Positions 1 to 5,253 of a DNA stretch of 8,039 bases are shown in pieces (within the stretch, counting starts at the first letter, position 1; the number at the start of each line of letters is the position of its first letter). The notes beneath the pieces are model-generated. The model searched no databases. It saw only the letters and a program-made list of their open reading frames with translations, and was not told where the DNA came from. This DNA comes from Bacteriovoracaceae bacterium UBA1018 (GTDB lineage: Bacteria > Bdellovibrionota > UBA1018): positions 1,556 to 9,594 of the forward strand of contig DBAE01000128.1 in the NCBI GenBank assembly GCA_002291495.1, written 5' to 3'. The position numbers and the translations under genes were made by a program.

Positions 1-1
1 T

Positions 2-328
2 GTGTTGGATGTTTCTGAGTTTGACAGAATAAAGCCACTGGAAATTAAAATTGGGGAGCTTTTGGCGAACTACTTCAATTCCCATTCGGCGCTTTTGCTC
101 AAGGAGATAGATGCTGCCGTTAAAAGAGGATGGAAATTGAAGTATACCGTGCAAGCTCAACGGCACCCATTGGTAGGCGCGAGTGCTGTCTATGAGTTTG
201 AGCTTAAGTTTATGGCTAAAGACGCGGATGAAAATAACTTCTGGCGCGATCAGTATGAAAAAAGAGTGACATTCACAGCGATCCTTCACGACGATGGACT
301 TAATGTTATTGAGTATTGGGGCGGCTAA
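2..328 (+). CDS. Small protein of unknown function, possibly 5'-truncated
   Basis: I do not recognise this protein. A GTG codon at base 2 gives 108 residues ending at TAA 326-328, but the frame is open to the window edge, so the true start may lie outside. It has no signal peptide, membrane segment or cysteine. The first 40 or so residues look helical and amphipathic. The rest alternates in a way that suggests beta strands (WKLKYTVQAQ, AVYEFELKFMA, KRVTFTAIL), ending in the aromatic/glycine tail IEYWGG. That layout suggests a small soluble alpha+beta domain. It is followed by 103 non-coding bases and then a secreted protein on the same strand, with no clear terminator between. Whether the two are co-transcribed cannot be told. 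Coding status rests on the uninterrupted frame and sensible residue composition. Confidence 0.6.
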   Translation: MLDVSEFDRIKPLEIKIGELLANYFNSHSALLLKEIDAAVKRGWKLKYTVQAQRHPLVGASAVYEFELKFMAKDADENNFWRDQYEKRVTFTAILHDDGLNVIEYWGG

Positions 329-410
329 TCTCCATCTTATGACTTCTGAAGTGAAGTAGTGATTTCTTGGTGGGCAGATAAAAATTAGGCCCGCCGGTTG
401 CAATTCATTT

Positions 411-418
411 GTCGCGAC
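411..418. repeat. 8-bp perfect palindrome GTCGCGAC upstream of the barrel gene
   Basis: A self-complementary octamer lies immediately before the ribosome-binding sequence of the secreted-protein gene. If transcribed it would fall in the 5' leader. It is too short to call an operator, and I see no second copy nearby. It is recorded only as a positional marker. Confidence 0.2.
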
Positions 419-431
419 TGAAAGGACAACT

Positions 432-1094
432 ATGTTGCGACGCCAAAAATTAATCCCATTAGTATCTGCATTTTTTCTTCTTCCGGTATTGAGCGCCTTT
501 GCTCAAGAGCGAGGTAGTGTTTCTACTGCGGATAGTCGTGAAATCTATCGCGGTGAAGGTTACCTTGCCGATGAGCGTATTGGAATCAAGCCTCAGGCAG
601 GGGTACTTTTTTTTAATAAACCTGCTGAAGATTTGGTCTCGGATGATTCAACTCAAAGGGCAGTATATGGTGCAACTTTAGACATCAATGTTGCTGAAGC
701 AGGTTCACCGATTTTCTTTGGACCATCGACTGGCGTTTTTTACTCGAGCATTGGCTCACCTAACGCGAGCTTTTTTGGTGCAGGTGGATCGGGCGCGGAC
801 TCTCACGCGTTTATTGTTCCTGCAAACTTGAAACTTGGATTTAATCTCTCACCAGGATTTAGAGTTTCTGCGCACGGTGGTGTGAACGCGATCTATCGTT
901 CAGCTGCTGGGACTATCAGTGCAGGTGAGTCTATTGAGTCAGATGACAAGTGGTCACTCTATCCAAACGTTGGAGCAGACATTGAGCTTGGACTTGGATC
1001 ACAAGCCGCGCTGATTTTGCGTCCGGACATTACGCTCACATCAGGTAATGATATCTTGGGTGCGACAATTGGTTTGAGTATTTTTGCTGGATAA
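432..1094 (+). CDS. Secreted protein, predicted small outer-membrane beta-barrel
   Basis: The N-terminus is a classical Sec signal peptide: basic MLRRQK, then a hydrophobic core, then SAFA before Gln25, giving likely cleavage after Ala24. The mature chain of about 196 residues has no cysteine and is rich in Gly, Ser and Ala. By eye I count eight amphipathic strand-like stretches: about 50-61, 77-89, 94-106, 126-140, 143-156, 175-189, 192-204 and 208-220. They are separated by short polar or glycine turns, which suggests an eight-stranded barrel of OmpA/OmpX/OmpW size. This is a prediction from pattern, not a family match. The chain ends SIFAG rather than in the usual terminal aromatic residue. 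The ATG at 432 is supported by AAAGGA at 421-426 with five bases of spacing and by the signal peptide starting there. It appears to be monocistronic, since a strong terminator follows at 1151-1183. Function (porin, adhesin or structural) is unknown. Confidence 0.78.
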   Translation: MLRRQKLIPLVSAFFLLPVLSAFAQERGSVSTADSREIYRGEGYLADERIGIKPQAGVLFFNKPAEDLVSDDSTQRAVYGATLDINVAEAGSPIFFGPSTGVFYSSIGSPNASFFGAGGSGADSHAFIVPANLKLGFNLSPGFRVSAHGGVNAIYRSAAGTISAGESIESDDKWSLYPNVGADIELGLGSQAALILRPDITLTSGNDILGATIGLSIFAG

Positions 1095-1136
1095 TGGATT
1101 TGCAGGTTCTCCAGAGAACCTCGTACGACCAATCCA
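1095..1136 (+). other. Nested stem-loop in the 3' UTR of the barrel gene
   Basis: Directly after the stop codon, TGGATT (1095-1100) can pair with AATCCA (1131-1136). Inside this, AGGTTCT (1104-1110) pairs with AGAACCT (1115-1121) around the four-base loop CCAG. A palindrome TCGTACGA (1121-1128) overlaps the inner stem's right arm and could form an alternative pairing. There is no T-run after it, so it is not itself a terminator. It could stabilise the mRNA 3' end or form part of a 3'UTR-derived small RNA together with the terminator at 1151-1183. Those roles are inference. Confidence 0.5.
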
Positions 1137-1150
1137 GTCCCAGAAATGAA

Positions 1151-1183
1151 AAAAGCCCCGGCGTTTTAGCGTCCGGGGCTTTT
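1151..1183 (+). terminator. Rho-independent terminator after the barrel gene
   Basis: A perfect 11-bp stem pairs AAAAGCCCCGG (1151-1161) with CCGGGGCTTTT (1173-1183) around an 11-base loop, with the T-run on the 3' side. The GC-rich core plus U-tract is the classic intrinsic terminator form. The matching A-run on the left arm means it could also stop transcription from the opposite strand. It closes the transcript of the gene ending at 1094 and insulates the rhodanese-GST pair downstream. Confidence 0.93.
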
Positions 1184-1188
1184 TATCA

Positions 1189-1229
1189 TTGATCTCGGGG
1201 GGTTACTTGGGGGAAGTGCCCGAAATCAA
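1189..1229. other. Imperfect long hairpin with a G5 loop
   Basis: The outer stem pairs 1189-1199 with 1219-1229 (11 positions, one C.A mismatch). An inner stem pairs TACTT (1204-1208) with AAGTG (1214-1218, one G.T wobble) around the loop GGGGG (1209-1213). A four-base bulge, GGGT, sits on the left side. The element begins six bases after the terminator stem and precedes the promoter-like sequence of the next genes. No T-run follows on either strand, so a terminator role is unlikely. It may be a folded RNA leader, a protein-binding site or a remnant. Confidence 0.4.
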
Positions 1230-1383
1230 AACTTGATGTATATCTGTTATGTTTTAGCTATATATTCAATGCCTATTTGGGAGTCAAACCTAAATTTTCA
1301 ATTTTCTACAAAATCGAATTACCCCAGGCGTCATTGCCATAAATTGCAGTTATTAACTCCAAACATTGTGATAGTTGGGGCCT

Positions 1384-1391
1384 AAAAGGGG
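1384..1391 (+). promoter_or_regulatory. Shine-Dalgarno sequence deciding the rhodanese start
   Basis: AAAAGGGG lies seven bases before the ATG at 1399. An in-frame TTG at 1375 would add eight residues, but it lies upstream of this site, so ATG 1399 is preferred. Confidence 0.6.
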
Positions 1392-1398
1392 TCAAACT

Positions 1399-1767
1399 AT
1401 GGGTCATGGCGCAGGATTTATTAAACTTGTGGATGAAGCTAGAAAGCAAATCAAAGAACTTACGGTTCGAGATGTCGCTCAGAAGTTTGAAAGAGGCGAA
1501 AAGTTTCATTTTGTCGACGTACGTGAAGATGAGGAGTGGAAAGCGGGCCGAGCCAAGGGTGCGATACACTTAGGTAAAGGCGTGATCGAACGAGATATCG
1601 AAACTACAATTCCAAATAAAGATGAAGAGATCATTTTGTACTGCGGAGGCGGTTTTAGATCGGCACTCGCAGGTGTCGCACTTAAACAGATGGGCTATAA
1701 GAACGTAATTTCGATGGATGGTGGCATCCGCGGATGGCGTGAAGCTGGACTTCCGGAAGAAAAATGA
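1399..1767 (+). CDS. Single-domain rhodanese-like sulfurtransferase
   Basis: This is a cytoplasmic 122-residue rhodanese domain. The family moves sulfane sulfur onto an active-site cysteine and hands it to thiol acceptors. The domain opens with VRDVAQKFERGEK at about 23-35. The conserved FVDVREDEEW at 38-47 gives the rhodanese VDVRE signature, followed by GAIHLGKGVI (54-63). The active-site loop Cys82-GGGF-Arg87-Ser88 has the C-X4-R-S form. The chain ends GGIRGWREAGLP (108-119), the usual C-terminal rhodanese motif. The N-terminal extension MGHGAGFIKLVDEAR before the domain is unusual for a minimal rhodanese. The ATG at 1399 is chosen over TTG 1375 because AAAAGGGG precedes it. Its TGA overlaps the ATG of the GST-like gene (ATGA), so the two are almost certainly co-translated. 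The physiological sulfur donor and acceptor are unknown. Confidence 0.9.
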   Translation: MGHGAGFIKLVDEARKQIKELTVRDVAQKFERGEKFHFVDVREDEEWKAGRAKGAIHLGKGVIERDIETTIPNKDEEIILYCGGGFRSALAGVALKQMGYKNVISMDGGIRGWREAGLPEEK

Positions 1768-2375
1768 ACTATCAACTCTTTTACTCTCTTAGATCACCCT
1801 TTGCTCGCCGAATTAGACTAGCGCTTCTGCGATTAGGTGTTCCCTTTGAGCCGATGGTCATCGACGTTTTTAAGCCTACCGAAGAGCTCTTCAAGGCAAA
1901 CCCTCTCGCACTTGTCCCTATCTTGCGATTTCAGGACGGGCGTACTTTACCTGATTCGGCCACGATCCTTGAGTATCTCCATGAAAGCCACGGGCAAAAG
2001 ATTTGGCCCGCTCAACTGGATGAACGATTTGAGATGAGGCGGTTAAGCACTCTCTCCGAAGGAATCATGACCATGACGGTGAATCTCTTTTTGGAGGGTT
2101 TGCGTCAGCATCCGGATCCCGAATCGCTCGCAGAGTATCAGGACGCAATTTTGCGTACTTTGGTGGCGCTTGAAGACTCAATGAAAAACGTTTCAGGTCA
2201 TTTTGGTCAAGGCACGCAGATGACTCAGCCAGGATGGGATCTGATGGTGGCTATTGAATACCTCCAACTCCGAGCGTCCCACCTGGGCAACCTCGATCGG
2301 TTCCCCGCTTTGAAGGGCTTTTATCGGCTTAATTTTGACCTGGATGTCCTGCGGCAGACGCATCCCCCAGCTTAA
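1764..2375 (+). CDS. Glutathione S-transferase family protein
   Basis: This 203-residue protein has the two-domain cytosolic GST layout. The N-terminal thioredoxin-fold half spans about 1-78. It contains YSLRSPFARRIRLAL (7-21), where Ser rather than Cys occupies the catalytic region. It also has NPLALVPIL (46-54) with the cis-proline Pro52 and DSATILEYL (64-72), whose Asp-Ser binds the gamma-glutamyl group of glutathione in known GSTs. The helical C-terminal half follows from about 84 to the end. Members of this bacterial class conjugate or reduce electrophiles with glutathione, or act as non-catalytic GST-fold regulators such as SspA. The substrate cannot be read from sequence. Translation starts inside the stop of the rhodanese gene, with a weak GGAAG at 1755-1759, so it probably depends on translational coupling. 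The pairing points to thiol/sulfur or detoxification chemistry, which is inference. No clear terminator follows. Confidence 0.87.
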   Translation: MNYQLFYSLRSPFARRIRLALLRLGVPFEPMVIDVFKPTEELFKANPLALVPILRFQDGRTLPDSATILEYLHESHGQKIWPAQLDERFEMRRLSTLSEGIMTMTVNLFLEGLRQHPDPESLAEYQDAILRTLVALEDSMKNVSGHFGQGTQMTQPGWDLMVAIEYLQLRASHLGNLDRFPALKGFYRLNFDLDVLRQTHPPA

Positions 2376-2398
2376 AACGTAGTTTTACGTCTTAGTCC

Positions 2399-2435
2399 TT
2401 GAGACTTGTAAAGCCTTAGGATATCTCGTTTTAAA
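2399..2435 (+). promoter_or_regulatory. Candidate sigma-70-type promoter of the prs operon
   Basis: Two overlapping weak candidates exist. One is TTGTAA (2407-2412) and TTTAAA (2430-2435) at 17-base spacing, four of six matches in each box. The other is TTGAGA (2399-2404) and TATCTC (2422-2427), also 17 apart, with a good -35 and a poor -10. The first would leave a leader of roughly 40 bases before prs. A promoter here is plausible because prs begins a new tight gene cluster after a 106-base gap, but neither match is strong. Confidence 0.25.
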
Positions 2436-2481
2436 CCGCAAAATTACGTGCTCGAATAGTATCAACAGGAGGACTTGGCAC

Positions 2482-3432
2482 ATGCGCAAGAGAGATTGGG
2501 TCATTCTTTCAGGCAATGCCAACCGCCCACTTGCTCAGAAGATTTGCGATAAACTCGGTAAGCCACTTGGCAAAGCTGATGTCCGCAGATTTAGTGACGG
2601 AGAAGTTTTTGTTGAGATCGGTGAAAACGTTCGTGGACGAGATGTTTACGTGATTCAACCGACTTGCCGTCCTGCAAATGACTGTTTGATGGAGCTCTTG
2701 ATCATGATCGATGCGCTCAAGCGCGCGAGTGCAAAAGAGATCACTGCAGTTGTTCCTTATTTTGGGTATGCCCGCCAAGATCGCAAAGTCGCACCTCGAA
2801 CTCCGATCAGCGCAAAACTAGTTTCTGACCTTTTTGTCGCAGCCGGCGCCACACGTTTGGTTTCGATGGATCTCCATGCAGGACAGATCCAAGGGTTTTC
2901 TAACATTCCGTTTGATAATCTTTTCTCGACTCCCGTCATTGTGGATTACATGAAAGCTGAGTTCAGTAACATCGGTGAGCTTGTGATCGTGAGTCCAGAC
3001 GCAGGCGGAGTCGAACGTGCGCGTGCCTATGCTAAACGTCTCGATTGTTCCGTGGCGATGATCGATAAGCGTAGAACTGCTCCAAACGTTGCCGTGGCTA
3101 TGAACATTATTGGTGATGTTCAAGGAAAAGTCGCCGTGATCTTAGACGATATGATCGACACGGCCGGTACTCTCACTGAAGCGGCAAAGGCAGTTGTGGA
3201 TCATGGAGCAGTGAAAGTTTTTGCAGCTGCCACACACGGAGTGCTTTCGGGGCCAGCCATTGAGAGGATTTCAGCATCTCGAATCGAAAAAGTGATTGTA
3301 ACTGACACGATCCCACTTTCTGAAGAAGCAGAGCGATCCAAGAAATTTGTTCAGCTATCGGTTGCAGATCTCTTAGCTGAAGCAATTCATCGTATTCATA
3401 ACTACGATAGCGTCAGTAGTTTGTTTATCTAA
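2482..3432 (+). CDS. prs: Ribose-phosphate pyrophosphokinase (PRPP synthetase), class I
   Basis: This enzyme makes phosphoribosyl pyrophosphate from ribose 5-phosphate and ATP in the cytoplasm. PRPP feeds purine, pyrimidine, NAD, histidine and tryptophan synthesis. The 316 residues match the family length. Visible motifs are FSDGE (37-41), the flexible loop [10 protein letters not shown] (93-102), the metal/ATP site [10 protein letters not shown] with His132 (130-139), the catalytic KRR (196-198), and the PRPP loop DDMIDTAGT (222-230). The C-terminal DSVSSLF (309-315) is typical of class I enzymes. The segment [12 protein letters not shown] (170-181) has Ala where Val is common. The start is set by an excellent AGGAGGA at 2467-2473, eight bases from ATG. 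It is the first gene of a prs-pth-ychF cluster, with six bases to pth. Class I enzymes are activated by phosphate and inhibited by ADP; that is family knowledge and cannot be seen here. Confidence 0.98.
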   Translation: MRKRDWVILSGNANRPLAQKICDKLGKPLGKADVRRFSDGEVFVEIGENVRGRDVYVIQPTCRPANDCLMELLIMIDALKRASAKEITAVVPYFGYARQDRKVAPRTPISAKLVSDLFVAAGATRLVSMDLHAGQIQGFSNIPFDNLFSTPVIVDYMKAEFSNIGELVIVSPDAGGVERARAYAKRLDCSVAMIDKRRTAPNVAVAMNIIGDVQGKVAVILDDMIDTAGTLTEAAKAVVDHGAVKVFAAATHGVLSGPAIERISASRIEKVIVTDTIPLSEEAERSKKFVQLSVADLLAEAIHRIHNYDSVSSLFI

Positions 3433-3438
3433 ATATCC

Positions 3439-4056
3439 ATGAAACTTGTTGTCGGACTTGGAAATCCTGGCCCAAAGTATGAGACCACACGGCACAATGT
3501 GGGTTTTCTTGCTGCCGATCGTCTAGTGGATCGTTGGAAAGCTCAGGGCCCCGTAAACAAAAATCAGGCTGAAGTCTATCAAGCTTCGATTGCGGGTGAG
3601 CAAGTTCTCATCATTAAGCCGCAAACTTATATGAATCTCTCAGGCCGCAGTGTGGCGCCTCTTTTCACTTTCTACAAATGCAGTGTAGATGATCTTATTG
3701 TGATCCACGATGAACTAGACCTTAAGCCTATGGCGCTTCGACTTAAGACGGGCGGCGGTACTGGAGGCCATAATGGACTTAAATCTATTGAAGAATGCCT
3801 TGGAAACGGGCAGAACGGTTATCATCGAGTTCGTGTCGGAGTAGGTCATCCACGCGAACTAGGTCTTAGGATGTCGCCCGCTGACTATGTACTAGGTCAG
3901 TATACGAATGATGAGCTTGAACAGCTGGATCCACTTTTGGATCGAGTTGCAAATGCGATTGAGCTTGTTATCGCCGGTAATATTAAGAAGGCCATGACCG
4001 AGTACAATCGGGATCCGGTAGAAGATACCGATAAACGGCCCGACAAAAGTAAGTAA
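3439..4056 (+). CDS. pth: Peptidyl-tRNA hydrolase
   Basis: Pth cleaves the ester bond of peptidyl-tRNA released from stalled ribosomes, recycling tRNA, and is normally essential. The 205 residues cover the full bacterial Pth fold. The opening KLVVGLGNPGPKY carries Asn9, and TRHNVGF carries the catalytic His19. YMNLSG (64-69) has Asn66, HDELDL (90-95) has Asp91, and GGGTGGHNGLKSI (105-117) has His111 and Asn112. These correspond in order to E. coli Asn10, His20, Asn68, Asp93, His113 and Asn114. After about residue 188 there is a charged, probably disordered tail (DPVEDTDKRPDKSK). The start is fixed because KLVVGLGNPG must follow the initiator directly. There is no recognisable Shine-Dalgarno sequence in the 20 bases upstream, and prs stops only six bases before, so coupled translation from prs is likely. 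It is followed after 12 bases by ychF. Confidence 0.98.
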   Translation: MKLVVGLGNPGPKYETTRHNVGFLAADRLVDRWKAQGPVNKNQAEVYQASIAGEQVLIIKPQTYMNLSGRSVAPLFTFYKCSVDDLIVIHDELDLKPMALRLKTGGGTGGHNGLKSIEECLGNGQNGYHRVRVGVGHPRELGLRMSPADYVLGQYTNDELEQLDPLLDRVANAIELVIAGNIKKAMTEYNRDPVEDTDKRPDKSK

Positions 4057-4068
4057 AGGACAGAGAAT

Positions 4069-5172
4069 ATGGGTTTTCAATGTGGAATCGTAGGTCTTCC
4101 AAATGTCGGTAAATCGACTATTTTTAATGCGCTGACATCCGCTAAGGCCGAAGCAGCAAACTACCCCTTTTGTACCATCGATCCAAACACAGGCATCGTT
4201 AAGGTTCCAGATCCACGTCTGACGGATATCGCTAAGTACATTCCACCTCAAAAGTTGGTTCCTGCTTCAATGACATTTGTCGACATTGCAGGATTGGTCA
4301 AAGGTGCTTCAAAAGGTGAAGGACTTGGAAATCAATTTTTGGGTCACATCCGTGAAACTAATGCGATCGCGCATGTGGTTCGCTGTTTCTCGGATCCAAA
4401 TGTGGTGCACGTCGATGGTTCTGTCGACCCTTTGCGCGATATTTCAGTGATTGATACTGAGCTCATGTTTGCTGACTTAGATACAGTTACAAAAAGATTT
4501 ACTACTTTGCAAAAAACCGCACGTGCAGGAAACGACAAAAAAGCAGCTGCGGTGATGGGTGTATTAGAGCCTGTGAAAGCGGCGCTGGAAGCTGGAAAGC
4601 CAGTTCGATCTCTGAACTTGAGTGAAGAAGAGCTTGCTCTTATTCATGACTTTCATTTGATCACTGCTAAAAAAGTCATGTATGTCGCCAATGTCGACGA
4701 CAAAGATATCGGCTCCAGTGAACCCAATGAGTATGTCAAAAAGCTCATGGCTATTGCTGAGAAAGAAAAAAGCCCAGTCGTTCAAATTTGCGGAAAGATC
4801 GAATCCGAAATTGCTGAACTAGCGGATGAAGAAAAAGCTGCATTTCTAGCTGATATGGGAATGAAAGAGCCAGGACTGAATCGAGTGATCCGTGCTGGAT
4901 ATGATCTCTTGGGTCTTCAGACTTATTTCACAGCCGGTGAAACTGAAGTGAGAGCCTGGACCATCCAAAAAGGATGGAAAGCTCCACAAGCGGCAGGAGT
5001 GATCCATACTGATTTTGAAAAAGGCTTTATCAAAGCGGAGGTCTATCATTACGACGACCTCATGAAGCATAAGAGCGAGCAAGGCATCAAAGATGCCGGA
5101 GCGATGAGACTCGAAGGTAAAGAGTACGTTGTCCGTGATGGCGACGTGATGCACTTCCGATTTGCGGTCTAA
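4069..5172 (+). CDS. ychF: Ribosome-binding ATPase/GTPase YchF (EngD, OLA1 family)
   Basis: YchF is a universally conserved P-loop protein of the Obg-related group that binds ribosomes, hydrolyses ATP in preference to GTP, and has been tied to stress responses and translation initiation. The 367 residues match the family. The G1 P-loop is GLPNVGKST (9-17). The switch region FCTIDPNTG lies at 34-42. G3 DIAG (72-75) is followed by LVKGASKGEGLGNQFLGHIRE (76-96), with a histidine at 93 as in the family. The nucleotide-specificity G4 position is the non-canonical NVDD (208-211) instead of NKxD, which fits ATP use. A coiled alpha-helical insert lies at about 130-185, and the C-terminal TGS domain occupies about 283-366. 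The SD sequence AAAGGA (4055-4060) overlaps the pth stop codon. The pth-ychF pairing is conserved widely in bacteria. Confidence 0.98.
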   Translation: MGFQCGIVGLPNVGKSTIFNALTSAKAEAANYPFCTIDPNTGIVKVPDPRLTDIAKYIPPQKLVPASMTFVDIAGLVKGASKGEGLGNQFLGHIRETNAIAHVVRCFSDPNVVHVDGSVDPLRDISVIDTELMFADLDTVTKRFTTLQKTARAGNDKKAAAVMGVLEPVKAALEAGKPVRSLNLSEEELALIHDFHLITAKKVMYVANVDDKDIGSSEPNEYVKKLMAIAEKEKSPVVQICGKIESEIAELADEEKAAFLADMGMKEPGLNRVIRAGYDLLGLQTYFTAGETEVRAWTIQKGWKAPQAAGVIHTDFEKGFIKAEVYHYDDLMKHKSEQGIKDAGAMRLEGKEYVVRDGDVMHFRFAV

Positions 5173-5176
5173 GCCC

Positions 5177-5212
5177 TTTATTTAATTAGATTAATTAGAT
5201 CATTTAAATAAA
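5177..5212. repeat. AT-only inverted repeat enclosing a tandem 9-mer
   Basis: TTTATTTAA (5177-5185) is a perfect inverted match to TTAAATAAA (5204-5212), 18 bases apart. Within and overlapping the left arm, TTAATTAGA occurs twice in tandem (5182-5190 and 5191-5199). It fills most of the 81-base gap between ychF and the exported HAD-like gene. With no GC pairs it would be a weak terminator at best. It may instead act as an AT-rich UP-type or protein-binding element for the downstream promoter, or help end the prs operon transcript. Confidence 0.5.
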
Positions 5213-5253
5213 TCTTTGTTGACTTAATGCGTCAGACATGATTAAAGGCGGCT

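Larger units (their letters stand above)
1184..1398 (+). other. Non-coding gap with a large imperfect hairpin and AT-rich promoter-like sequence
   Basis: The gene-free stretch between the barrel gene and the rhodanese gene runs from 1095 to 1398; this is the part after the terminator. It holds an imperfect hairpin at 1189-1229, listed separately. An AT-rich segment at about 1230-1330 contains TATATT (1261-1266) and TATATA (1259-1264), which resemble -10 boxes. TTGATG at 1233-1238 resembles a -35 box, but the 20-base spacing to TATATA is longer than usual, so no promoter is firmly assigned. Some promoter is expected here, since a strong terminator lies just upstream. An open minus-strand frame at 1306-1569 covers part of the rhodanese gene and looks like a shadow. 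Confidence 0.4.

Noticed and set aside
1196..1213. G-quadruplex in the G-runs after the terminator
   Set aside because: Only two long G tracts exist within reach; four tracts are needed, and the hairpin explains the arrangement better.
1375..1398. Upstream TTG start for the rhodanese gene
   Set aside because: The strong AAAAGGGG sequence lies after the TTG and at correct spacing for ATG 1399, and the eight extra residues are not domain-like.
1306..1569. Minus-strand open frame of 87 residues
   Set aside because: It lies largely antisense to the well-supported rhodanese gene and has no recognisable motif or convincing ribosome site; it is a shadow.
2373..2390. Possible terminator after the GST-like gene (TAAAAC/GTTTTA or ACGTA/TACGT)
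   Set aside because: The alternative stems are only five to six base pairs, and no T-run follows; too weak to call.
5219..5247. TTGACT as a -35 box for the exported HAD-like gene
   Set aside because: At 16-18 base spacing no reasonable -10 box is present, and such a promoter would start at or beyond the ATG, bypassing the AAAGG ribosome site.
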